From contig SVOW01000011.1 in assembly GCA_015066175.1 (NCBI GenBank), positions 50,111 to 114,110 on the forward strand: a DNA stretch of 64,000 nt, read 5' to 3'. The stretch is from Oscillospiraceae bacterium (GTDB lineage Bacteria > Bacillota > Clostridia > Oscillospirales > Acutalibacteraceae). Both the position numbers and the translations under genes were made by a program. This document shows positions 33,154 through 41,161 of the stretch, piece by piece (the stretch's first letter is position 1; each line of letters opens with the position of its first letter). The notes below the pieces were generated by a model. It ran no database searches, was not told where the DNA came from, and worked only from the letters and a program-made list of their open reading frames with translations.

Positions 33154-33753
33154 ATGAAAAAAATTAAACTTATTGAAATTTCACTTTTTGCAGGATTACT
33201 TATAGCAATTGTTTTCAGCGTGACAGGTTTTGCATCAACCTGCGAAGAAATCAGAGGCGATGTGTTGAGGCTTCACGTGATTGCAAATTCAGATTCTCAA
33301 GCAGACCAGCAGTTGAAATTAAAAGTACGTGATGCAGTGCTGAAAGCGGGTAAAAATATTTTTGACGGCTCTGTTACAAGAGAAAATGCTGAAGAAAAAA
33401 TCAAGGCTGAAGAAGAAACTCTTGAGGCGGTTGCAAAAAAAGTTATTGAAGAAAACGGATTTGATTACGATGTCGATATTACTGTTACTGAAGAATATTT
33501 TAACACGAGAACATATGAAAATGTAACTCTGCCTGCAGGTAAATATATGGCGGTGCGTGTGCTTATCGGAGAAAGTATCGGCAAAAACTGGTGGTGTGTG
33601 ATGTTTCCGCCACTTTGTATTCCCGCATCGCAGACAGATATAAACATGTATCTTGACGAAAAAGAAGTGAAGCTTGTTGAAACAAATCCTAAATATGAGC
33701 CGCGCTTTAAAATAGTTGAGATTTATGAATCAATAAAAAATTATTTCAACTAA
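33154..33753 (+). CDS. spoIIR: Stage II sporulation protein R
   Basis: 199 residues, exported from the forespore to trigger SpoIIGA processing of pro-SigE in the mother cell. N-terminal membrane/signal segment (about 7-27), then the diagnostic LRLHVIANSDSQADQQLKLKVRD (read as LRLHVIANSDSQ, ADQQLKLKVRD), TVTEEYFNTRTYE, LPAGKYMAVRV and NWWCVMFPPLC. The ATG at 33154 is chosen over a GTG at 33145 because the SD ends only a few bases before the GTG. Its presence marks the organism as a spore former or recent descendant of one. Confidence 0.96.
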   Translation: MKKIKLIEISLFAGLLIAIVFSVTGFASTCEEIRGDVLRLHVIANSDSQADQQLKLKVRDAVLKAGKNIFDGSVTRENAEEKIKAEEETLEAVAKKVIEENGFDYDVDITVTEEYFNTRTYENVTLPAGKYMAVRVLIGESIGKNWWCVMFPPLCIPASQTDINMYLDEKEVKLVETNPKYEPRFKIVEIYESIKNYFN

Positions 33754-33862
33754 AAATTAATACATTGATAAATAATCACCTCTGTGTTATAATGATTGCA
33801 GTTTGTTGAACCGCCGAAAAGTGTTTTAACAAGCCACTTTTCAAGTGACAGAGGTGATTATT

Positions 33863-35278
33863 ATGTCAGACAAAAAGTGTCCCGTTTATAAAAAATGTAA
33901 CGGCTGTCAATTGATGAATATGTCTTATGACGAACAGCTTCGTTTCAAAGAAATCAAGTGTGTACGTTCTTTGGGTAAATACGGCAGGGTTGAAAAAATT
34001 GTGCCGATGGAAAATCCGTATTTCTACAGAAATAAAGTGCAGACTCTTTTCAGAAAAGACAGACACGGCAATTTGTTTTCAGGAGTTTATCAATCTTCCA
34101 CAGGCGGTATTGTGGGTGTGGAAAAATGCCTTCTTGAAAATGAAAAGGCAACTGAAATAATTTCTGACATCAAAAAGCTAATTAAAAAATATCGTATCTT
34201 AGTATATAATCCTGCAAACGAAACAGGCTTTCTTAACCATGTGCTTATCCGTTCAGGTTTCAGAAGCGGAGAGATTATGGTAGTGCTTGCAACACGCGAT
34301 TCGAAATTTGAGCAGAAAAATAATTTTGTAAAAGATTTGGTTGCACTTCATCCGCAGATTACATCTGTTGTGCAGACTGTGGGTAAAAGCGAAAAATTAG
34401 TTCTCGGCAAAACACAGAAAGTTCTTTTCGGAAAGCCTTACATAGAAGATATTCTTTGCGGATTAAGATTTAAAATTTCTGCAAATTCTTTTTATCAGGT
34501 TAATCCGGTGCAGACTGAAAAGCTTTACACAAAAGCAATTGAACTGGCTTCTCTCAAAGGGAACGAAACTGTGATTGATGCTTACTGCGGAATAGGAACA
34601 ATTGGACTTATTGCAAGCAAAAAAGCAAAAGAAGTTATTGCAGTTGAAAACGTGAAAGATGCTGTGATGAATGCAAAAGAAAACGCAAAATTAAACGGCA
34701 TAGAAAATGTTTCTTTTTACTGTGCAGATGCTTCCGATTTTCTTAAAGCTTATGCAGAAGAAAACAAGGCAGACGTTGTTTTTCTTGACCCTCCCAGAAT
34801 GGGAAGCACACCTAAATTTTTATATTCGGTTTTAAAACTGAATCCGAAAAAAATCGTATATATTTCCTGCAATCCGGAAACACAGGGACGTGATTTATAC
34901 ACATTGGTAAAAGGCGGATACAAAGTGAAAAAAATCTGCCCCTTTGATATGTTCCCCCAGACAAATCATGTTGAAACGGTTGTTTCTTTAGTCAAACTTC
35001 CGCCTGATGATGTTATCAACATTGAGCTTGACCTGACAAAGCTTGATATATCAATAAATGACGGCAAACCTACCTATGACCAGATTAAGGCTTATGTACT
35101 GAAAAAGTATGGTCTAAAAGTCTCAAGTCTCTATATTTCTCAGATAAAACGCAAACACGGTCTCGAAGTCGGCGAATCTTACAACAAGTCTAAAAAAGAC
35201 AACCAGCATATTCCTCAATGCCCCAAGGATAAAGAAGATGCCATAACAGATGCGTTGAAATATTTTAAGATGATTTAA
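33863..35278 (+). CDS. rlmD: 23S rRNA (uracil-5-)-methyltransferase RlmD/RumA family
   Basis: 471 residues. N-terminal iron-sulfur Cys set C-x5-C-x2-C (CPVYKKCNGC) with a later Cys in VEKCLL, a central RNA-binding region, SAM motif DAYCGIGTIGL, FLDPPRMG, and the catalytic Cys in YISCNPETQGRDL. An extra C-terminal domain of about 85 residues (DVINIELDLTKLDI, KVSSLYISQIKRKHGLEVGE) is the form common in Clostridia. There is no N-terminal TRAM domain. The ATG at 33863 lies six bases after GAGGTGA. RlmCD-type dual specificity cannot be excluded. Confidence 0.92.
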   Translation: MSDKKCPVYKKCNGCQLMNMSYDEQLRFKEIKCVRSLGKYGRVEKIVPMENPYFYRNKVQTLFRKDRHGNLFSGVYQSSTGGIVGVEKCLLENEKATEIISDIKKLIKKYRILVYNPANETGFLNHVLIRSGFRSGEIMVVLATRDSKFEQKNNFVKDLVALHPQITSVVQTVGKSEKLVLGKTQKVLFGKPYIEDILCGLRFKISANSFYQVNPVQTEKLYTKAIELASLKGNETVIDAYCGIGTIGLIASKKAKEVIAVENVKDAVMNAKENAKLNGIENVSFYCADASDFLKAYAEENKADVVFLDPPRMGSTPKFLYSVLKLNPKKIVYISCNPETQGRDLYTLVKGGYKVKKICPFDMFPQTNHVETVVSLVKLPPDDVINIELDLTKLDISINDGKPTYDQIKAYVLKKYGLKVSSLYISQIKRKHGLEVGESYNKSKKDNQHIPQCPKDKEDAITDALKYFKMI

Positions 35279-35405
35279 GATATCGCTTTATTGCCTGAAT
35301 CAGAGCTTTTAAGGGGCGCTGAACGCGTTATCGTTATATTTAAAGTGGATTTGTTGTCAAAACAGAAAACGCGTTTCGATGCCGTTATACGCGATGTAAA
35401 CAGTT

Positions 35406-35433
35406 AACCCGTGGAATTACTCCACGGGTTTTT
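35406..35433. terminator. Bidirectional terminator at the accessory-region border
   Basis: A 10-bp perfect stem (35406-35415 with 35421-35430), loop ATTAC, T run on the plus side. It lies between rlmD and a convergent minus-strand gene. The 125 bases before it hold no gene and contain two ACGCG-rich segments of unclear meaning. Confidence 0.85.
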
Positions 35434-35448
35434 GCATTGCTGTTAAGT

Positions 35449-35913
35449 TTAATCATCAGTTGGCACACCAATAAAATTCACGATACTATCTACCTTATCT
35501 GCAGGGATGGAGAACCAAGCGAAATTTTTGTTAAGGAAGCCGAAAATCATATCATCTTTGTGTTGCTTTGCGATGGTGAGAAATGGTTGAAAGTCACCGA
35601 TTTGTACACAGATGATGCCTTTTCTTGGTTTTCTTCTTGTATCAATACGGATTTTGCTGCCTGCCATTACATCCACTTCTTCAAAACTTGAATCGTGAAT
35701 ATAAATCTCTCTAAAACGAGCGTTTTCATCGTATTCAGGATTTTCAAGGTGTGGGAAATATTTTTCGTTTCCCATAAATGAACGGATAACTTTGTCGTCA
35801 TAGTCTTTGCCTGCACTCTTGCAGAAAAGTTCAAGAATCGGGAACGGCATAGGTGAATCTTCGGGCGACAAAATTTCAATGATTTCTAAAATCTCTGATG
35901 CGTCAGTGTTCAT
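35449..35913 (-). CDS. S24/LexA-like small protein (paralogue 1)
   Basis: 154 residues. The C-terminal half shares a block with the neighbouring gene: FREIYIHDSSF, a GSKIRID strand, GIICVQIGD and the ending VNFIGVP. The layout resembles the beta-rich S24/LexA peptidase fold (a xSSF/DSM-like turn, then GxxVxID, then a Gxxxxxx strand), but no catalytic Lys is evident and there is no HTH. No known family is assigned. It overlaps nothing and follows its paralogue by 20 bases in the same operon. Confidence 0.65.
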   Translation of the reverse strand: MNTDASEILEIIEILSPEDSPMPFPILELFCKSAGKDYDDKVIRSFMGNEKYFPHLENPEYDENARFREIYIHDSSFEEVDVMAGSKIRIDTRRKPRKGIICVQIGDFQPFLTIAKQHKDDMIFGFLNKNFAWFSIPADKVDSIVNFIGVPTDD

Positions 35914-35933
35914 AACTAATCTCCTTTCAATGA

Positions 35934-36434
35934 TTACGCTTCAAGCACGGGTACACCGATGAATTTAACCGTTCTGTCAAGGTTTTCTTTTAAGCAGGTG
36001 AAGCAATTGAAGAAAGGATTTGGGAAAGTGAAAAGCATTGTGTCTGCCGATTCCCTTGCGAAAGCGAGAAGCGGATAATCGCCGATCTGAATACAAACAA
36101 GACCTGTTTTTCTTTGAACAGATGTGTCAATGACAACCTTGTCTCCAAATCCGATTCCTTTGTTTACGAAGCTGTCGTCACGCTGATAAATCTCTCTGAA
36201 ACGGAATCCGTCAATATGTTCGGGGTTGTCTTTGTGTAAATCGCGACAATAACCAATTGACCCAATCGGACACAAATCTTCAACGGAATTTTTGCCCATA
36301 AATTTTCTGCGAACTTCTGAAAGGGCGAAAACATCAACTGTGTTACCTGTTGAAAAAGTGATCAGGTTGCTTATGATTTCCATTGCTTCAAGGTCGTGGA
36401 TTTCTGCTGTTGAACTTCTTTTTTCGTCGTTCAT
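35934..36434 (-). CDS. S24/LexA-like small protein (paralogue 2)
   Basis: 166 residues. ATG at 36434 after AAAGGAG; the longer upstream frame lacks a SD. The C-terminal half matches paralogue 1: FREIYQRDDSFVNKGIGFGD, KVVIDTSVQRK, GLVCIQIGD and VKFIGVP. The DDSF turn corresponds to the GDSM nucleophile turn of S24 peptidases, but the general-base Lys is not evident. It could be a degenerate peptidase-fold sensor, a phage-defence or regulatory relic. Function unknown. Confidence 0.65.
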   Translation of the reverse strand: MNDEKRSSTAEIHDLEAMEIISNLITFSTGNTVDVFALSEVRRKFMGKNSVEDLCPIGSIGYCRDLHKDNPEHIDGFRFREIYQRDDSFVNKGIGFGDKVVIDTSVQRKTGLVCIQIGDYPLLAFARESADTMLFTFPNPFFNCFTCLKENLDRTVKFIGVPVLEA

Positions 36435-36657
36435 AATTTTTTCTCCTTTGTTTTGAAATATTAAGGAGAGAAAGTTTGCTTGTTCACTTAAAATTGTTAT
36501 TCTATTGTATCGTGTAGGAACAAAAGTATATCTCGTATTGTGGACTTTTCTCCTTGTCTTAAGCATACATCAACCGAACACTTAAGTCAACGCGTAATAG
36601 CGCACGAAATTTTCGGGCCTTTTTTCAAACATGAACGTGCAATGCGCACAAAAAATT

Positions 36658-37350
36658 TTATGAGATGGGAATATTATCAATGACAAATCCAGCTCTAAAA
36701 CAAAGGTTAAAAATATCTTGTATGGAACGATGATAATAAATCTGCTCCTCCGGTTGCCCTTCAATCGCTATACCATAGTAACTGTGCGGTGTCATATATT
36801 TTTCAGTCAACGTGATAAAACAAGGGTGTTGCGTTGCAAAGACAAAAATTCCGCTTTCCTCCAACAGTTCATAAACAGCCATAAGAAGTGGTTCAATATC
36901 CGTAATATCCATAATTGCCATATTAGAAACTGCTTTCGTAAAGGCTCGATTTCTTTTTAATTCTAATATACTTTCTCTATTGGTCGCATCCGCTACACAA
37001 AATTCAATTTGTTTTGCATATTGTGATTGCCGTCTTTTAGCCAATTCTATCATTTTTTTGCTGTAATCAAAAGCGACAATCGAAGCGCCTCTTTGTGCAA
37101 GATACGAAGAATAATTTCCATTGCCACACGCAATATCCAAAATGTAATCCGCAGGATTAGGAGATAGAAGTTCCGTTACTTTGGGACGCACTACCTCTCT
37201 GTGAAATTCATTAGATTTGTCACCCATTGCATTATCCCAAAATTGTGCGTTTTTCTCCCAGATTTTTTTACTTTCCTCTGTTCCCATGTTCTCTCCCACT
37301 CCCAAAATTTGCCTTTTTGCTTCCATTAAATCTTCCTTACTATATTCCAT
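36658..37350 (-). CDS. Class I SAM-dependent methyltransferase, C-terminus altered
   Basis: 230 residues. Methyltransferase fold with the SAM motif LDIACGNGNYSSYL (about residue 70), ASIVAFDYSKKMIELA and SNMAIMDI. It resembles methyltransferases carried on resistance elements of gut Firmicutes. The ending after RAGFVID is replaced by NIPIS and a stop, where relatives (from memory) carry about 20 more residues, so the last strand is probably lost at a junction near 36690. Clear SD GGAGGG before the ATG. The substrate is unknown. Confidence 0.8.
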   Translation of the reverse strand: MEYSKEDLMEAKRQILGVGENMGTEESKKIWEKNAQFWDNAMGDKSNEFHREVVRPKVTELLSPNPADYILDIACGNGNYSSYLAQRGASIVAFDYSKKMIELAKRRQSQYAKQIEFCVADATNRESILELKRNRAFTKAVSNMAIMDITDIEPLLMAVYELLEESGIFVFATQHPCFITLTEKYMTPHSYYGIAIEGQPEEQIYYHRSIQDIFNLCFRAGFVIDNIPIS

Positions 37351-37488
37351 TGTTACCCTCCATAACTTCTGATTGTTGCCGTCTTGACTATTATGTATCT
37401 TTTCTTTCCAAAATGGTATAGGCTTTTATTTTTATAATGCTGCAAAACTTTTCTTCTGTAAGGTATTCAAAGGATATTTCCCTTTGCC

Positions 37489-37523
37489 GCCGCTATTGGA
37501 AAGCCAAAAGCAGCGGCTTTTTT
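37489..37523 (+). terminator. Hairpin with T run
   Basis: GCCGCT (37489-37494) pairs with AGCGGC (37512-37517), followed by six T. It faces the plus direction between two minus-strand genes, so what it terminates is unclear. The surrounding 37351-37563 gap otherwise holds only the methyltransferase promoter region. Confidence 0.6.
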
Positions 37524-37563
37524 ACGCGATATGACCGAAAAGTCTGGAAAACAGGATATGTCA

Positions 37564-37746
37564 TCATTTGTCATTTCTTCTCAATGTAATAACTGCATGG
37601 CATATCAAGCCAAATACAAGAGAAAAACAGCCACCGCCAAATAGTGATGCTCCCCACCCTGCACCCGACATTGTCATAAAACCGCCAACAAAGAAAATAC
37701 CAATGCCAAGAAATATCCCGACACCATAAAAAAGTCCAATTGCCAT
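37564..37746 (-). CDS. Small two-helix membrane protein
   Basis: 60 residues, Gly-rich, with two hydrophobic segments (LFYGVGIFLGIGIFFVGGF and WGASLFGGGCFSLVFGLI) and a basic tail. It starts 18 bases after the HTH gene stop and has no strong SD, so it is probably coupled. Small membrane proteins of this kind often pair with an adjacent XRE-type regulator. Function unknown. Confidence 0.65.
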   Translation of the reverse strand: MAIGLFYGVGIFLGIGIFFVGGFMTMSGAGWGASLFGGGCFSLVFGLICHAVITLRRNDK

Positions 37747-37764
37747 ATCATACTTATTAAATTG

Positions 37765-38019
37765 TCATTTCTCTTTTTTTTCACATGTTTCCATTTTTGT
37801 TATTACCTCCTTCGCAAAATCGTCCATGTGGACTCCAAAAAGAAAACAAATTTTTTTCAACGTATTTAAATCGGGTTCATTAACATCTCTCTCCCAATTC
37901 GATAGCGCCTGCCGGGTAACATTCAATTCCCCAGCCAGTTCTTCCTGTGTCATTCCCGATTGTGTTCGCAGATGACGTATTTGCTTTCCTGTTGTAATAT
38001 CCGTCTGTTTCTGGTTCAA
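37765..38019 (-). CDS. XRE-family HTH transcriptional regulator
   Basis: 84 residues, essentially one Cro/CI-type HTH: GKQIRHLRTQSGMTQEELAG, ELNVTRQALSNWERDVNEPD and LNTLKKICFLFGV. The TTG start is set by GAGGAGG seven bases upstream. It lies 81 bases after the end of the tetracycline resistance gene in the same direction and may share its transcript. Regulatory target unknown. Confidence 0.9.
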   Translation of the reverse strand: MNQKQTDITTGKQIRHLRTQSGMTQEELAGELNVTRQALSNWERDVNEPDLNTLKKICFLFGVHMDDFAKEVITKMETCEKKEK

Positions 38020-38100
38020 AATGGTTCCTCCTCTCTGATGCTGATTTTATCAATGATATTTCGCAATAGCCAGCAATGAACGCTTGCATTGCGCAAGACG

Positions 38101-40020
38101 TTACATTATCTTCTGAAACATATGCCGGATCTTGTCTAAACGGCTGTTCGGGCGGCGTGGCTGAAATACAGGCTCGCCGGAAGTTTCCTGATACCCTTTT
38201 AATTCTGTAATGCAGACACTTCTTCCATTTGTATAAAAATTCAGATCATTCCTATATTCACCGATACAACGGGCAGGGATTTCACCCTTAAAAATAACTT
38301 CATCTTTTTCAAGTCTGGTTGATTCAATGATTGCGCAATACTTTGGTGCATCATTATAAGCCCGTGAAAGATATTCCTGCGGTGCAAAAAGGGTAAAGGA
38401 AAGGTATGGTTCCAACAGTTGTGTCCCTGCTTTTTTCAATGCCTGCTCCAACACGACAGGCGCAAGAAAACGAAAATCAGCGGGGGTGCTGACCGGGCTG
38501 TAATAAACTCCATAATCAAAACAAATTTGGCAGTCTGTCACTCCCCAGCCATATAAGCCCTGCTCCATTCCATAACGCACACCCTCCATGACGGCATTTT
38601 GAAAACTTTGGTTTAAATAGCCGAGAGATACCTCGCTTTTATATTGTGTTCCGCTTCCAACAGGAAGCGGTGTTACAGTCAAACCAATAGATGCCCAAAA
38701 CGGATTCGGCGGCACTTCAATATGAATCGTGCAGCTCGCTTTTTTTTGCGGTCTTTCCAGATAAATAACCGAAGGCTCTTTCATAGCCACGCCCACATGA
38801 TATTTTTCTTCTAATAGCGAACAAATAACTTCTAACTGTACTTTTCCCAAAAAAGATAACATAATCTCATGGGTAACAGTATCAATGTCAAAATGCAAAA
38901 GAGGGTCTGTATCAGCAATCTCTGCGAGGGCATTTAACAGGGCTTCCCTTTGCTCCGGCTTTTGCGGCTCTACCGTTGTCCGAAGTAATGGCATGGGATT
39001 ATCAATCCGTGTTTTGTGAGGCAGGAGTTTTTCATTTCCCAGAATGTCGTTCAGTTTCAAAGTATCATCAGCTAAAATAACAATTTCTCCCGGACAGGCA
39101 TGGTCAACCGGGACGATTTCACCATTTGACGGAATACACATTTCTGTAATCTTTATTTTTTCCTTTTTTGACAGCAGCAGGGTATCCCGTAAATGGAGCG
39201 TCCCATGATACAGGCGTAAATAAGAAAGCCGTTTTTTCCGCTCTGTATACTCAACCTTAAAAACATATCCACATAATTCAGACTGAATATCGTCCGTTTC
39301 TGTAATGAAAGTTTCTATAATCGCTTCAATCAGTTTTTCTGTTCCTAAATTGTCTTTTGCACTCCCATGATAAACAGGAAACAAAGAGCAGCATCTGGTT
39401 CTTTTGCACTTTTCATATTGTAATTCCTGTATATCCAAAGAATCCTCTGCAACATATCGTTCTAATAGTTCATCGCTTCCGGAAATAATCATATCCCATT
39501 TGTCTAAATCAGAAATATCGGTCATGGTTATCTTTGGCGACAGGGAAACCTCCTGCATGACAATCATATCACTGGTAAGTTTATCTTTAATGCTTTGGTA
39601 AACACACTGCAGGTCGATCCCATTTTGGTCTATCTTATTTATAAAGATAATTGTCGGAATGTCCATTTTCTGAAGCGCATGGAATAATATACGGGTTTGT
39701 GCCTGTACGCCGTCTTTTGCTGAAATGACTAAAACAGCTCCGTCAAGGACAGATAAAGAGCGGTATGCTTCGGTTAAAAAATCCATATGACCGGGAGTGT
39801 CCACGATATTGATTTTATAATCATTCCAATAAAAAGAAGTAACCGCTGTCTGAATGGTAATTCCCCGCTGCCGTTCCAAAATCATAGTGTCTGTTCTTGT
39901 GGTCCCTTTATCCACGTTTCCCTGTTCCGCAATCGCTCCACTGGTGTATAGCAGACTTTCTGTCAATGTAGTTTTTCCTGCGTCTACATGGGCCAGAATG
40001 CCGATATTGATTATTTTCAT
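38101..40020 (-). CDS. tet: Tetracycline resistance ribosomal protection protein (TetM/O/W group)
   Basis: 639 residues, a translational GTPase related to EF-G that removes tetracycline from the ribosome. Seen: G1 AHVDAGKTT (residues 10-18), [13 protein letters not shown]3 DTPGHMDF (about 74-81), G4 INKID (about 128-132) and the conserved end [20 protein letters not shown]. Full length with no frameshift. By memory it has blocks resembling Tet(W) at the C-terminus and Tet(O)/Tet(32) centrally, so the exact class or a mosaic status cannot be settled by eye. SD GGGAGG precedes the ATG. The upstream leader is the classical Tn916-type attenuator. Confidence 0.95.
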   Translation of the reverse strand: MKIINIGILAHVDAGKTTLTESLLYTSGAIAEQGNVDKGTTRTDTMILERQRGITIQTAVTSFYWNDYKINIVDTPGHMDFLTEAYRSLSVLDGAVLVISAKDGVQAQTRILFHALQKMDIPTIIFINKIDQNGIDLQCVYQSIKDKLTSDMIVMQEVSLSPKITMTDISDLDKWDMIISGSDELLERYVAEDSLDIQELQYEKCKRTRCCSLFPVYHGSAKDNLGTEKLIEAIIETFITETDDIQSELCGYVFKVEYTERKKRLSYLRLYHGTLHLRDTLLLSKKEKIKITEMCIPSNGEIVPVDHACPGEIVILADDTLKLNDILGNEKLLPHKTRIDNPMPLLRTTVEPQKPEQREALLNALAEIADTDPLLHFDIDTVTHEIMLSFLGKVQLEVICSLLEEKYHVGVAMKEPSVIYLERPQKKASCTIHIEVPPNPFWASIGLTVTPLPVGSGTQYKSEVSLGYLNQSFQNAVMEGVRYGMEQGLYGWGVTDCQICFDYGVYYSPVSTPADFRFLAPVVLEQALKKAGTQLLEPYLSFTLFAPQEYLSRAYNDAPKYCAIIESTRLEKDEVIFKGEIPARCIGEYRNDLNFYTNGRSVCITELKGYQETSGEPVFQPRRPNSRLDKIRHMFQKIM

Positions 40021-40054
40021 GTGATTGTCCTCCCTTTACAGCCCCAAAGGGCAT

Positions 40055-40094
40055 AAAAATCCCCAGCAGTAAAATACTTTTACCACTGGGGATT
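40055..40094 (-). terminator. Leader attenuator hairpin of the tet gene
   Basis: AATCCCCAG (40058-40066) pairs with CTGGGGATT (40086-40094), with further pairing of CAGTAAAA and TTTTAC inside. On the minus strand it ends in T5. This is the attenuator between the leader peptide and the resistance gene, as in tet(M). Confidence 0.85.
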
Positions 40095-40124
40095 CTAATT
40101 TGCGGACATACACATATACAGCAT
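40095..40124 (-). CDS. tet leader peptide (short)
   Basis: Nine codons, MLYMCMSAN, ending just before the attenuator stem. It corresponds to the MLCxPM-type leader peptide upstream of tet(M), but stops early, before the stem, where the Tn916 version reads into the hairpin. Ribosome stalling here would melt the terminator. Confidence 0.55.
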   Translation of the reverse strand: MLYMCMSAN

Positions 40125-40170
40125 ACACCTATTTGTGATTGCTGTTTTTTGAATATGTCAAAATTGATAA

Positions 40171-40280
40171 GGCAAAAGTATTCTTAAATTGGGTACAAAA
40201 AACCAAGCCCCCACAAAAGGAGCTATCATAATTCTTTGTTCCCACTATTTGATTATAGTTTTATTTAAGAATACCTTGCC
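40171..40280 (-). promoter_or_regulatory. Upstream inverted repeat of the tet leader
   Basis: About 18 bases at 40171-40189 (ending AAGTATTCTTAAAT) are complementary to 40263-40280 (ATTTAAGAATACCTT). This long-range stem is a conserved part of Tn916-type tet(M) leaders and includes the seven-codon ORF below. Confidence 0.7.
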
Positions 40281-40284
40281 GCAT
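40261..40284 (-). CDS. Seven-codon leader ORF, MRQGILK
   Basis: ATG with AGGAG eight bases upstream, encoding MRQGILK, identical in form to the first short ORF in tet(M)-type leaders. Translation would disturb the long-range inverted repeat. Confidence 0.55.
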   Translation of the reverse strand: MRQGILK

Positions 40285-40313
40285 ATTTTTTACTCCTTTT
40301 CTGGAATGAAGCT

Positions 40314-40342
40314 ATTATATCACATCAGTTTTAGGAAAACAA
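40314..40342 (-). promoter_or_regulatory. Promoter of the tet transcript
   Basis: On the minus strand: TTGTTT (40342-40337), a 17-base spacer, and a perfect TATAAT (40319-40314). Confidence 0.75.
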
Positions 40343-40381
40343 GTATCTAAAAGAAATTTTTCTTCCCCTTATATGTAACAA

Positions 40382-40480
40382 TCATACCGGCTTCCTAACG
40401 TTCAGAATGGTTTCTACTGTCTGCTGCGGTGTTTGGTTGGAATTGTCCAGCCAAAAGCCGATCCGTGGTGTTGTCTGCAT
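40382..40480 (-). pseudogene. C-terminal remnant of an AAA-type P-loop kinase-like gene
   Basis: A 32-codon frame (MQTTPRIGFWLDNSNQ, then TPQQTVETILNVRKPV and a stop) that resembles the extreme C-terminus of small P-loop ATPase/kinase-like proteins found on resistance elements. No N-terminal part is upstream. It is a scar of earlier cargo. Confidence 0.45.
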
Positions 40481-40816
40481 TTTACTAAATACAAATTCAA
40501 TGTATACAGAAAGAAATATATAAGGAGTGGGAGGGATTCCGCCGTAGTCGGCATTGTAGGAAAATCCAAAAGTTTAGATTTTCTCAAAATGCTTATCTTT
40601 TGGTCTTTGGTTCGGAATAGTGTAGTGCTGCTTGTATTGTTGATGGTGTGTGCTTTTTCTGTTTAGCTACACTTATATTCGGGTTTTCCAAAGAAATAAT
40701 AGATTTTTCGTCCACAAATATGTACCTTCCTCTGTTGAGATATATTTCATTATACCATAAATCGACAAAATATACAATTAAGAAAAACGCTTTAAAACAG
40801 TTTACATAATGCATAT

Positions 40817-40846
40817 AAAAAGTCACCTTTTACAGGTGGCTTTTTC
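40817..40846 (+). terminator. Terminator-like hairpin
   Basis: A 12-bp stem with one G-U pair and loop TTTAC, followed by T-rich sequence. The region 40481-40930 around it has no gene I can support. Confidence 0.55.
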
Positions 40847-41008
40847 TTTTTGCCTGTTTGAAAATGAAGCCCGAAATATCACCTTAATTTTTTTGATCAA
40901 CTTAATCTTGCATATTTTACCAAAGAGATAAAATTTCATCAGGCAGAAAAGAGGTGAAAAAAAGCCTGTTTATCCTTACTCTGCGGGTCAGGCGAAAGCA
41001 TTGAAAGG

Positions 41009-41103
41009 AACACTGTTTAAACAAACCCGTGCAACAAACAGTGTTTCTTTTAAGCCCCCCGCAGGGGCCCGTCCATTTTTTCAAAAAAAATGGTATAACG
41101 GGC
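41009..41103 (+). other. Putative oriT region upstream of the relaxase gene
   Basis: Two strong inverted repeats: AACACTGTTT (41009-41018) with AAACAGTGTT (41036-41045), and GCCCGT (41067-41072) with ACGGGC (41098-41103), the latter enclosing CCATTTTTT / AAAAAATGG. A GCCCCCCGCAGGGG block lies between them. Location 60-150 bases before a MobV gene and the hairpin density fit an origin of transfer. The nick site is not identified. Confidence 0.55.
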
Positions 41104-41161
41104 TACACCATTTTTGGTGGATAAAAAACGTACTACGAAAACTCGAAAGGAATGATTCTTT

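Noticed and set aside
35281..35400. Possible small RNA or attachment site after rlmD
   Set aside because: There are some ACGCG-rich partial repeats, but no promoter or convincing fold, and no copy of this sequence was found by eye near 44400.
40433..40826. Open frames of 77 codons on both strands between tet and the relaxase
   Set aside because: No convincing SD, no recognisable family, and one overlaps the gene scar; more likely remnant DNA.
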